From Peteryoungia algae (GTDB taxonomy: Bacteria > Pseudomonadota > Alphaproteobacteria > Rhizobiales > Rhizobiaceae), in assembly GCF_030369675.1 (NCBI RefSeq), contig NZ_CP128477.1:1736001-1800000 (forward strand): 64,000 bases of DNA, given 5' to 3'. Shown piece after piece: positions 1 through 7,171 of the stretch (position 1 is its first letter; each line of letters begins with the position of its first letter). The notes beneath the pieces were generated by a model. It saw only the letters and a list, made by a program, of their open reading frames with translations, had not been told where the DNA came from and did no database searches. The translations under genes and the position numbers were made by a program.

Positions 1-827
1 CCCCGGAAGTCGAGGGCGAAGCGACCAACCGCGCCATCATGCTGGCCGATATGGCAGGCGTACCGCTTTACGTCGTGCACACCTCCTGCGAACAGGCGCA
101 TGAAGCGATCCGCCGCGCCCGGCAAAAGGGCATGCGCGTCTATGGGGAGCCGCTGATCCAGCACCTGACGCTCGACGAAAGCGAATATTCCAACCCCGAC
201 TGGGATCATGCCGCCCGCCGCGTGATGTCGCCGCCCTTCCGCAACAAGCAGCATCAGGACTCACTCTGGGCCGGTCTGCAGTCGGGCTCGCTCTCGGTCG
301 TCGCCACCGACCATTGCGCCTTCACCACAGAGCAGAAGCGCTTTGGCCTCGACAGCTTCGCCAAGATCCCCAACGGCACCGGCGGGCTCGAAGACCGCAT
401 GCCGATGCTCTGGACCTATGGGGTTGCGACCGGTCGCCTGACGATGAATGAATTCGTTGCGGTCACCTCGACCAACATCGCCAAGATCCTGAACGTCTAC
501 CCGAAAAAGGGCGCCGTCCTCGTCGGCGCCGATGCCGACCTCGTGGTCTGGGATCCGAAGCGCACGAAGACCATCTCCGCCAAGACCCAGCAGTCGTCGA
601 TCGACTACAATGTCTTCGAGGGCAAGGAAGTCACCGGCCTGCCGCGCTACACCCTGACCCGCGGCCATGTTGCGATCGAGGAGGGCACGATCAAGACCCG
701 CGAGGGCCATGGCAAGTTCGTGCGCCGCGAGCCGTTCACGGCGGTCAACAAGGCGCTGTCGACCTGGAAGGATCTGGTCGCCCCGCGCAAGGTGGAACGC
801 TCGGGCATTCCGGCAACGGGGGTATGA
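1..827 (+). CDS. hydA: Dihydropyrimidinase (D-hydantoinase), 3' part
   Basis: The reading frame is open from the window edge (first full codon at base 3), so only the C-terminal ~275 residues are here. The enzyme hydrolyses 5,6-dihydrouracil and dihydrothymine to N-carbamoyl-beta-amino acids, the second step of reductive pyrimidine breakdown. Visible amidohydrolase features are VYVVHTSCEQAHEAI-like sequence near the start, the metal-site segment VVATDHCAF, GTGGLEDRMPMLW, and the C-terminal beta-sandwich return GADADLVVWDP. It is followed on the same strand, after a repeat and an oppositely oriented cupin gene, by an ABC importer operon that could supply its substrate. Family assignment is firm; pyrimidine rather than another cyclic amide as substrate follows from family and context. 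Confidence 0.93.
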   Translation, partial: PEVEGEATNRAIMLADMAGVPLYVVHTSCEQAHEAIRRARQKGMRVYGEPLIQHLTLDESEYSNPDWDHAARRVMSPPFRNKQHQDSLWAGLQSGSLSVVATDHCAFTTEQKRFGLDSFAKIPNGTGGLEDRMPMLWTYGVATGRLTMNEFVAVTSTNIAKILNVYPKKGAVLVGADADLVVWDPKRTKTISAKTQQSSIDYNVFEGKEVTGLPRYTLTRGHVAIEEGTIKTREGHGKFVRREPFTAVNKALSTWKDLVAPRKVERSGIPATGV

Positions 828-858
828 GCAGGTCGATGTCGGTCGCGCTTGTGTTCAG

Positions 859-889
859 CCCCCTCTGTCACCTGGTGACATCTCCCCCA
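859..889 (+). repeat. Rhizobial intergenic palindromic repeat, copy A
   Basis: A short hairpin unit with arms TGTCA and TGACA is framed by CCCCCTCTG on the left and CATCTCCCCCA on the right. The same frame with a different stem recurs at 2370-2399 and, in reverse orientation, at 21738-21768. It resembles the RIME-like mosaic elements of Rhizobiaceae. The rest of 828-1018 holds further C-rich and hairpin sequence (for example CCCCTTCTCCCCGCTGGGGAGAAG near 990-1012) and no gene. Confidence 0.6.
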
Positions 890-1018
890 CCCCGGGAGAG
901 AGCGAGCCCGCGCGCCGACAGACGCGGAAACCCTCACTCAGGCGAAACCGGCATCCGCTTCGCGCCCCCTCAAGCGGCGCTGCGCGTCCCCTTCTCCCCG
1001 CTGGGGAGAAGAACAAGG

Positions 1019-1432
1019 TCATACCTCGACCAGCCCATCGAGCTCCGGCAAAAGCACGACGCTCTCCTGCTCGTTGGGATCTGTACGCGCGATGATCGCC
1101 GTGCAGGGCGCATTCGACAGGTTGGCGGGCAGATGCGGCACGCCGGCCGGAATATAAAACAGCTCGCCAGCGTGAACCACGACATGGTTTTCCAGCCGCT
1201 CGCCATACCAGGTATGCGCCTGGCCGGAGAGCATGTAGATCGCCGTCTCGTGGCTCTCATGCAGATGCGCCTTGGCGCGCGCACCCGGCGGCATGGTCAG
1301 CACATGCATGCAGATGCCCTTGGCACCCACGGTCTCGGCGGCGATCCCCGCAAAATAGCTCAGCCCCTGCTTGCCCTCATAGGTATGGCCGGGTTTGACG
1401 AGCCGGCAGGTGGGTGTCGCTGATGCGTCCAT
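1019..1432 (-). CDS. Cupin-domain protein
   Basis: 137 residues, a single small beta-barrel cupin. The first cupin motif is seen in KAHLHESHETAIYMLSG (metal-type His, His, Glu spacing) and the second in HAGELFYIPAGVPHLPANL. The start is the ATG at 1432, preceded by GGACGAGG; the frame is open further upstream but without family-like sequence. It lies on the strand opposite to hydA and the ABC operon, so it is not in their transcript. The function is unknown. Cupins of this type bind a metal and often modify or sense small metabolites, and its position suggests a link to pyrimidine or N-heterocycle catabolism, which is inference. Confidence 0.85.
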   Translation of the reverse strand: MDASATPTCRLVKPGHTYEGKQGLSYFAGIAAETVGAKGICMHVLTMPPGARAKAHLHESHETAIYMLSGQAHTWYGERLENHVVVHAGELFYIPAGVPHLPANLSNAPCTAIIARTDPNEQESVVLLPELDGLVEV

Positions 1433-1556
1433 TGTCTGATCCTCGTCCCTTCGGCGGCAAGGCCGCCACTCCCGGTCCGCTACATCCGAGCGACCTTGTC
1501 CACGAAGAATGCAAGAGCCCAAAAGTCTTTGCAAGAAACCCGATTGGTTCCCGCGC

Positions 1557-2345
1557 ATGAATGACCCTTATTCCGTCGTCTCGGCAAAAGATCTGAGCCT
1601 CACATTCGAGACCGATGACGGCCCGGTCCACGCCCTCTCCAATGTCGACCTGGACGTGAAGAAAGGTGATTTCGTCTCCTTCATCGGCCCGTCCGGCTGT
1701 GGCAAGACCACCTTCCTGCGCGTCATTGCCGATCTGGAAAAACACACGGGCGGCGGGATCACCGTCAACGGCATGACGCCGGAGGAGGCCCGCAAGGCAC
1801 GCTCCTACGGTTATGTCTTCCAGGCAGCCGCCCTCTATCCATGGCGCACGATAGAAAAGAATATCGCCCTGCCGCTCGAAATCATGGGCTACAGCGCCGA
1901 CGAGAAGAAAAAGCGCATCGAGCAGACGCTCGATCTGGTCAACCTCTCGGGCTTTGCCAAGAAATATCCCTGGCAACTGTCCGGCGGCATGCAGCAGCGC
2001 GCCTCGATTGCCCGCGCGCTCGCCTTCGACGCCGACCTGCTGCTGATGGACGAACCTTTCGGCGCGCTTGACGAAATCGTCCGTGACCACCTGAACTCAG
2101 AACTGCTCAAGCTCTGGTCCCGCACCAACAAGACGATCTGTTTCGTCACCCATTCGATCCCCGAGGCGGTCTATCTCTCGACCAGGATCGTCGTCATGAG
2201 CCCGCGTCCGGGTCGAGTGACCGACATCATCGAGTCAACGCTGCCCAAGGAACGCCCGCTCGATATCCGCGAGACGCCGGAGTTTCTGGAGATTGCACAT
2301 CGGGTGCGGGAAGGCCTGAAGGCGGGGCATTCTTATGAAGAATAA
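1557..2345 (+). CDS. ABC importer ATPase, nitrate/sulfonate/NMT1 (TauB/SsuB/ThiZ-type)
   Basis: 262 residues. The Walker A motif GPSGCGKTT is at about residues 43-51, the signature LSGGMQQR at about 144-151 and Walker B LLLMDEPFGALD follows. This is the ATPase subgroup that pairs with NMT1/THI5-like binding proteins. The start is taken as the ATG at 1557 (MNDPYSVV); an in-frame ATG at 1509 would add 16 residues without family resemblance. It heads an operon with the DMT-like gene, two permeases and a binding protein. The substrate is not shown by the sequence; the flanking dihydropyrimidinase suggests a pyrimidine or related N-heterocycle. Confidence 0.93.
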   Translation: MNDPYSVVSAKDLSLTFETDDGPVHALSNVDLDVKKGDFVSFIGPSGCGKTTFLRVIADLEKHTGGGITVNGMTPEEARKARSYGYVFQAAALYPWRTIEKNIALPLEIMGYSADEKKKRIEQTLDLVNLSGFAKKYPWQLSGGMQQRASIARALAFDADLLLMDEPFGALDEIVRDHLNSELLKLWSRTNKTICFVTHSIPEAVYLSTRIVVMSPRPGRVTDIIESTLPKERPLDIRETPEFLEIAHRVREGLKAGHSYEE

Positions 2346-2369
2346 CATCCACCGGGAGAACTCGGTAAT

Positions 2370-2399
2370 CCCCCTCTGCCCTGCCGGGCATCTCCCCCA
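2370..2399 (+). repeat. Rhizobial intergenic palindromic repeat, copy B
   Basis: The frame CCCCCTCTG...CATCTCCCCCA matches the copy at 859-889, but the central stem is GCCC/GGGC in place of TGTCA/TGACA. The stem bases change together while the flanks stay identical. A second part of the mosaic lies downstream to about 2510 (ending in a GTGGGGGGTAAC segment that mirrors the C-rich left edge). The gap 2346-2537 holds only this element and the ribosome binding site AACGGAGGAAG of the next gene. Confidence 0.6.
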
Positions 2400-2537
2400 A
2401 AAAAGAAGCGAGTGGAATGCGATTGCCATATCGCGCCTGTGGCAGAGCGCCAGCCTTCACCTATCCCCCTTGCGGCAGAAAGGTCACGGAGTGACAGTGG
2501 GGGGTAACGCAGCCTCCAACGGAGGAAGAACCACCCC

Positions 2538-2873
2538 ATGAACCCCAGCTTCCTCCTCTGGCTCGGCGCCGCCATGGCAACCTTTCTCGGTGCCGCCACA
2601 GTTTCCCGCGCCTATGTCGACAACGGCAAGGTCTGGGTTCTGCTCGCCTCGCTCGCCCTTTACTGCCTTGGCAATCTGGTCATGGTGAAACTGATGCGCG
2701 AGGGCGGCCTCGGCCTGGCGATCTCGGCCTCGGCCATCGCCCAGCTGGTCCTCATCAACGTCATCGCCTTCCTGCTCTTCGGCGAGCGACTGAGTTCCAT
2801 TCAGGTCGCCGGCGTAGCGCTGGGCATGGTATCCATGGCCCTGATGCTCTTTCCGGCCAAGGGAGGCGTATGA
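2538..2873 (+). CDS. Small EamA/SMR-like (DMT superfamily) membrane protein
   Basis: 111 residues with four hydrophobic segments (about 5-22, 33-52, 62-82 and 88-105), the size of one four-helix half of a drug/metabolite transporter. FLLFGERLSSIQVAGVALGMVSMAL resembles the last helices of EamA/SMR proteins. It is preceded by a strong AACGGAGGAAG site. It ends in an ATGA overlap with the following permease, so the two are translationally coupled. An efflux-type small transporter inside an ABC import operon is unusual; it may export a product or act as an accessory subunit. No function can be assigned from sequence alone. Confidence 0.8.
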   Translation: MNPSFLLWLGAAMATFLGAATVSRAYVDNGKVWVLLASLALYCLGNLVMVKLMREGGLGLAISASAIAQLVLINVIAFLLFGERLSSIQVAGVALGMVSMALMLFPAKGGV

Positions 2874-3760
2874 CCATGGCCCAGCCATCGAGCTTCCGCG
2901 ACCGCATCCTCCCCGTCCTGACAATCCTGCTGGCCATCCTCGTCATCTGGCATGTCTTCGTGGTCTATCTGAATGCACCCTTCATCCGCGACCAGGCGGC
3001 CCGCGCCAATGAGGCAGTCACCTTTGCCCAGATTGTCGAGCGCAGCTTCGCTCAGGAACGTCCGATCCTGCCAGCACCGCACCAGATCGTTGCCGAGCTC
3101 TGGGACACCACCATCAACAAGGCCGTGACCTCCAAGCGCAGCCTCGTCTATCATGCCTGGATCACGCTCTCGGCAACGCTCATGGGCTTTGCCATGGGCA
3201 CGGTGCTCGGCATCGTGCTCGCCATTGCCATTGTCCATAACCGGGCCATGGACAAATCGCTGATGCCCTGGGTGATCGCCTCCCAGACCATTCCCATCCT
3301 CGCGATTGCGCCGATGATCATCGTTGTCTTGAATTCCATCGGCGTCTCAGGTCTCATGCCCAAGGCGCTGATTTCCACCTATCTTTCCTTCTTCCCGATC
3401 GTCGTCGGCATGGTGAAGGGCCTGCGCAGCCCCGATACCCTGCTGATCGACTTGATGCACACCTACAATGCCAGCCAGACCCAGACCTTCTGGAAACTGC
3501 GCTGGCCCGCTTCGATGCCCTATCTCTTCACCTCGCTGAAGGTGGCCATCGCGATCTCGCTCGTCGGCGCGATCGTCGGCGAACTGCCAACGGGTGCCGT
3601 CGCCGGCCTCGGGGCCCGCCTGCTCTCGGGCTCTTACTATGGCCAGACCATCCAGATCTGGGCGGCCCTCTTCATGGCGGCGGGCTTGGCCGCCCTGCTC
3701 ATCTCGATCGTCGGCATGGCCCATACACGGGTTCTCGCACGCATGGGGGTCAAGCCATGA
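2870..3760 (+). CDS. ABC importer permease (BPD_transp_1 family), first subunit
   Basis: 296 residues of the SsuC/TauC/NMT1-type permease family. It has an N-terminal anchor at about residues 15-32, a periplasmic stretch, then a core of several helices. The EAA-type loop is near residues 190-225 (LLIDLMHTYNASQTQTFWKLRWPASMPYLFTSLKVA). The gene starts at ATG in an ATGA overlap with the DMT-like gene and ends in another ATGA overlap with the second permease, indicating a tightly coupled operon. With the next gene it should form a heterodimeric membrane channel. Confidence 0.92.
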   Translation: MTMAQPSSFRDRILPVLTILLAILVIWHVFVVYLNAPFIRDQAARANEAVTFAQIVERSFAQERPILPAPHQIVAELWDTTINKAVTSKRSLVYHAWITLSATLMGFAMGTVLGIVLAIAIVHNRAMDKSLMPWVIASQTIPILAIAPMIIVVLNSIGVSGLMPKALISTYLSFFPIVVGMVKGLRSPDTLLIDLMHTYNASQTQTFWKLRWPASMPYLFTSLKVAIAISLVGAIVGELPTGAVAGLGARLLSGSYYGQTIQIWAALFMAAGLAALLISIVGMAHTRVLARMGVKP

Positions 3761-4623
3761 ACGGTTACCTCGTCTTCGCCCTGGTTTTCTGGCTCGGCAC
3801 CTGGGGTTTGAACCAGTGGCTGGTCGCAAGACATCCAAAGGCCCCATCGACCCGGCGCGCGATCGGGATTGCCGTGCCGCTGCTCTTCGGGATCACCCTT
3901 CTCGTCATCTGGGAATGTCTGGTTCGCGGTTTCGACATCCCCTCGATCCTGCTCCCTGCGCCCTCGATGATCTGGGCCCGCATCCTCACCTCCACCCACA
4001 TCCTCTGGGCGGATTTCCAGCAGACCTTCCTCAAGTCGGTGATAACAGGGTACGTCGCCGGCTGCGGCCTCGGCTTCGTCGTCGCAATTCTGATCGACCG
4101 CTCGCCTTTCCTGCAGAAGGGCCTGCTGCCGATCGGGAATTTCGTCTCGGCCTTGCCCGTCGTCGGCATCGCCCCCATCATGGTCATGTGGTTTGGTTTC
4201 GACTGGCCGTCGAAGGTCGCGGTCGTCGTCATCATGACTTTCTTCCCCATGCTGGTGAACACGGTTCAGGGTCTGGCTGCCGCGAGCCACATGGAGCGCG
4301 ACCTGATGCACACCTATGCCGCCAACTGGTGGCAGACACTGGTGCGGCTCCGGCTTCCCGCAGCCTGGCCTTTCATTTTCAATGCGCTGAAGATCAACTC
4401 CACCCTCGCGCTCATCGGTGCGATCGTGGCAGAATTCTTCGGCACCCCGATTGTCGGCATGGGCTTCCGTATCTCGACAGAGGTCGGACGCTCGAATGTC
4501 GACATGGTCTGGGCCGAGATTGCGGTCGCCGCACTCGCCGGCTCGGTCTTCTACGGATTGGTGGCACTGGCAGAACGCCGGGTCACCTTCTGGCATCCGT
4601 CCGTCCGTGGTGGACGGTCGTGA
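3757..4623 (+). CDS. ABC importer permease (BPD_transp_1 family), second subunit
   Basis: 288 residues, homologous in plan to the preceding permease. It has an N-terminal helix and a second one around 45-60, then the transport core with the EAA loop ERDLMHTYAANWWQTLVRLRLPAAWPFIFNALKI. The motif VVGIAPIMVMWFG is typical of the family. Its ATG overlaps the stop of the first permease by four bases. The two non-identical permeases, one ATPase and the binding protein at 4654 make a complete importer. Confidence 0.92.
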   Translation: MNGYLVFALVFWLGTWGLNQWLVARHPKAPSTRRAIGIAVPLLFGITLLVIWECLVRGFDIPSILLPAPSMIWARILTSTHILWADFQQTFLKSVITGYVAGCGLGFVVAILIDRSPFLQKGLLPIGNFVSALPVVGIAPIMVMWFGFDWPSKVAVVVIMTFFPMLVNTVQGLAAASHMERDLMHTYAANWWQTLVRLRLPAAWPFIFNALKINSTLALIGAIVAEFFGTPIVGMGFRISTEVGRSNVDMVWAEIAVAALAGSVFYGLVALAERRVTFWHPSVRGGRS

Positions 4624-4653
4624 ACTGAACCAAAAACAAAAGAGGGAACTGAA

Positions 4654-5646
4654 ATGACTGTCAAACTCGCATCCCTGCTGCTGTCTGCCGCGGTCTCGCT
4701 GACCGCCATGCAGGCCGCCGCCGCCGACAAGGTGACCCTCCAGCTGAAATGGGTGACCCAGGCCCAGTTCGCCGGCTATTACGTCGCCAAGGACAAGGGC
4801 TTTTACGAAGAAGAAGGCCTCGACGTTGAAATCAAGCCGGGCGGCCCTGATATCGCACCGCCGCAGGTTCTGGCCGGTGGCGGCGCTGACGTGATCGTCG
4901 ACTGGATGCCTTCCGCACTCGCCACCCGCGAAAAGGGTGTTCCGCTGGTCAACATCGCCCAGCCCTTCAAATCCTCCGGCATGATGCTGACCTGTCTCAA
5001 GGAAACCGGGATCACCAAGCCCGATGACTTCAAGGGCAAGACGCTCGGCGTCTGGTTCTTCGGCAACGAATATCCGTTCCTCTCCTGGATGAGCACGCTC
5101 GGCATCAAGACCGACGGTTCGGAAGGTGGCGTGACGGTTCTGAAGCAGGGCTTCAACGTCGATCCGCTTCTCCAGAAGCAGGCCGCCTGCATCTCCACCA
5201 TGACCTACAATGAATACTGGCAGGTCATCGACGCCGGCATCAAGGAAGACGAACTGGTGACCTTCAAGTATGAAGACGAAGGTGTCGCCACCCTCGAAGA
5301 CGGTCTCTACGTTCTCGAGGACAAGCTCGCCGACCCGGCCTTCAAGGAAAAGATGGTCAAATTTGTCCGCGCTTCGATGAAGGGCTGGAAATATGCGGAG
5401 CAGAACTCCGACGAAGCAGCCGAGATTGTTCTTGAGAACGACGCTTCGGGTGCCCAGACCGAAAGCCACCAGAAGCGCATGATGGGCGAAGTCGCCAAGC
5501 TGACCGCCGGTTCTGCGGGCGCGCTCGACAAGGCCGACTACGACCGCACGGTGAAGACCCTGCTCGGCGGCGGTTCCGACCCGGTCATCACAAAGGAACC
5601 GACAGGCGCCTTCACCACCGAAATCACCGACGCGGCCCTGAAATAG
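4654..5646 (+). CDS. ABC importer substrate-binding protein, NMT1/THI5-like
   Basis: 330 residues with a clear signal peptide (about residues 1-23, cleaved after AAAA). The mature N-terminus KVTLQLKWVTQAQFAGYYVAKDKGFYEEEGLDVEI is the hallmark of the NMT1/THI5-like family. Members bind pyrimidine precursors such as hydroxymethylpyrimidine, or other small heterocycles. AAAGAGGGAACTGAA precedes the ATG. It is the last gene of the importer operon and is closed by a strong terminator at 5672-5701. With dihydropyrimidinase 4 kb upstream, a pyrimidine or hydantoin-like ligand is the best guess. Confidence 0.92.
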   Translation: MTVKLASLLLSAAVSLTAMQAAAADKVTLQLKWVTQAQFAGYYVAKDKGFYEEEGLDVEIKPGGPDIAPPQVLAGGGADVIVDWMPSALATREKGVPLVNIAQPFKSSGMMLTCLKETGITKPDDFKGKTLGVWFFGNEYPFLSWMSTLGIKTDGSEGGVTVLKQGFNVDPLLQKQAACISTMTYNEYWQVIDAGIKEDELVTFKYEDEGVATLEDGLYVLEDKLADPAFKEKMVKFVRASMKGWKYAEQNSDEAAEIVLENDASGAQTESHQKRMMGEVAKLTAGSAGALDKADYDRTVKTLLGGGSDPVITKEPTGAFTTEITDAALK

Positions 5647-5671
5647 TCTTGGCGGACCAAACCACAACTTG

Positions 5672-5701
5672 GACACGGGGGGCGACCCCCGTGTCTTTTT
5701 T
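5672..5701 (+). terminator. Rho-independent terminator of the ABC importer operon
   Basis: A perfect 10-bp stem, GACACGGGGG with CCCCCGTGTC, closes a GCGA tetraloop and is followed by six T. It lies 26 bases after the binding-protein stop codon. Confidence 0.95.
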
Positions 5702-5871
5702 GTAAGTTATACTGATCAATAGTTCGGCACTAGGTCTGGCAAATCGGCAACACTACCGTTCTATATTGAACAATTTTCAAAGCCCGCGTGCGATTCGCGC
5801 GCGACTCCTCTTGCAAGCGGTTTTGCAATCCCCCACCTCTCTCGCAAGTCTTCAAATGTCGCAAATGTGAT

Positions 5872-5894
5872 GTAGGATACTACCGTCTGAACGG
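5872..5894. promoter_or_regulatory. Candidate operator dyads upstream of the RND operon
   Basis: Two short abutting inverted repeats, GTAG-GATA-CTAC (5872-5883) and CCGT-CTGA-ACGG (5883-5894), sit about 80 bases before the adaptor start. Efflux operons of this kind are often repressed by TetR-type proteins binding such dyads, but no regulator gene is adjacent. The rest of 5702-5972 is AT-richer noncoding sequence with no ORF recognised. Confidence 0.25.
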
Positions 5895-5972
5895 ACCACG
5901 GCGATGAGCTGACCCAGCCTCCACGGCGTATCAGGCCATAAATTGCGAAAATTATTCTTTGGGAAGGGTGTT

Positions 5973-7157
5973 ATGTTTCGAAACACGAGCACGAAGGCCG
6001 TACTGATGGCCGCGAGCATGGCCTTGTCGGCGTCTGTCGCATGGGCACAGGAGTCCTCTCCCGCACCGGCTCAGAACCTTCCCGCCATTATTGTCACCAC
6101 GGCAGTTAACCGTGACCTCGTTGACCGCATTGTCGCCACGGGCACCATTGCGGCGGAAGAGGAAGTCCAGATCCAGCCCCAGGTCGAAGGACTGCAGATC
6201 AAATCACTGGATGCCGATGTCGGCGACACCATTCAAGCCCAGGCCGTCGTCGCCAAGCTGAACGAGGACACGCTTTTGCTCCAGCGCAGCCAATACGTTG
6301 CCAACCGGGCGAAGGCGGAAGCCGCACTCGCACAGTACCAGGCACAGCTGGTGGAAGCCGAAGCGAGCCTGAACGAGGCTGAGCGGCAGTTTGAACGTGC
6401 AACGCGCCTGGCCTCTTCCGGTTCCGTCTCCACCTCACAAAAAGAACAGGCGGAAACGGCACTCGCCAGTGCCACGGCGCGCACCGAAACCGCCCGCCAG
6501 GCCATTACGGTGGCCGAAGCTGATATCAAGGTGGTCGACAGCCAGATTGCAGACACCGACCTTCGCCTCGCCCGAACCGACGTCAAGTCGCCGGTGACGG
6601 GTACGATCTCCGTGCGCAATGCCCAGATCGGCGCCATCGCCACGGGCGCTGGCCAGCCGCTCTTCACCGTCATCCGCGACGGACAGATCGAACTGGTGGC
6701 CGATGTGCCCGAACTCCAGATCCTGCGTCTGAAGCCGGGGCAGAAGGCCGCGATTTCCATTGCCGGCAGCACCGAGCCCCTGACGGGCTCCGTTCGCCTT
6801 GTCTCCCCGATCGTTGACCCCGTCAGCCGCCTGGGTGCTGTTCACATCGCGCTCGATGACGATGCTGCAGCCCGGGCCGGGATGTATGGCAACGCCGCGA
6901 TCACCGTGACGGAAGCTGCAGGCATCGCCCTGCCCCTTTCGGCCATCACCACGGAACAGGGTGTGACGACCGTACGCAAGGTCACCGACGGCACCGTACA
7001 AATGGTCGAGATCAAGACCGGAATTCAGGACGGCGCCTATATCCAGGTGATCGAGGGTCTGGACGAAGGCGACAAGGTCGTTGCCAAGGCCGGCGTCTTC
7101 GTCCGGGACGGCGACCGCATCAATCCCGTCGAAGAAACCAGCAGCGTTTCCAACTGA
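5973..7157 (+). CDS. RND efflux periplasmic adaptor (membrane fusion protein)
   Basis: 394 residues from the ATG at 5973, which has GGGAAGGG in front; a TTG 30 bases upstream is in frame but less likely. The signal peptide ends at about AWAQ. The order is that of HlyD/AcrA proteins: lipoyl half (DVGDTIQAQAVVAKLNEDTLL), a long alpha-helical hairpin rich in Ala/Glu (about 100-190), the second lipoyl half (DVKSPVTGTISVRNAQIGA), then a beta-barrel and membrane-proximal domain. It bridges the inner-membrane pump encoded 14 bases downstream to an outer-membrane channel, which is not encoded in the window. The exported compound cannot be inferred. Confidence 0.94.
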   Translation: MFRNTSTKAVLMAASMALSASVAWAQESSPAPAQNLPAIIVTTAVNRDLVDRIVATGTIAAEEEVQIQPQVEGLQIKSLDADVGDTIQAQAVVAKLNEDTLLLQRSQYVANRAKAEAALAQYQAQLVEAEASLNEAERQFERATRLASSGSVSTSQKEQAETALASATARTETARQAITVAEADIKVVDSQIADTDLRLARTDVKSPVTGTISVRNAQIGAIATGAGQPLFTVIRDGQIELVADVPELQILRLKPGQKAAISIAGSTEPLTGSVRLVSPIVDPVSRLGAVHIALDDDAAARAGMYGNAAITVTEAAGIALPLSAITTEQGVTTVRKVTDGTVQMVEIKTGIQDGAYIQVIEGLDEGDKVVAKAGVFVRDGDRINPVEETSSVSN

Positions 7158-7171
7158 GAGGCGAGCACGCC

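Noticed and set aside
3637..5676. A 679-codon open frame on the minus strand across the permease and binding-protein genes
   Set aside because: It is antisense to three well-recognised genes, has low-complexity His/Asp/Arg composition and no ribosome site; such shadows are common at this GC content.
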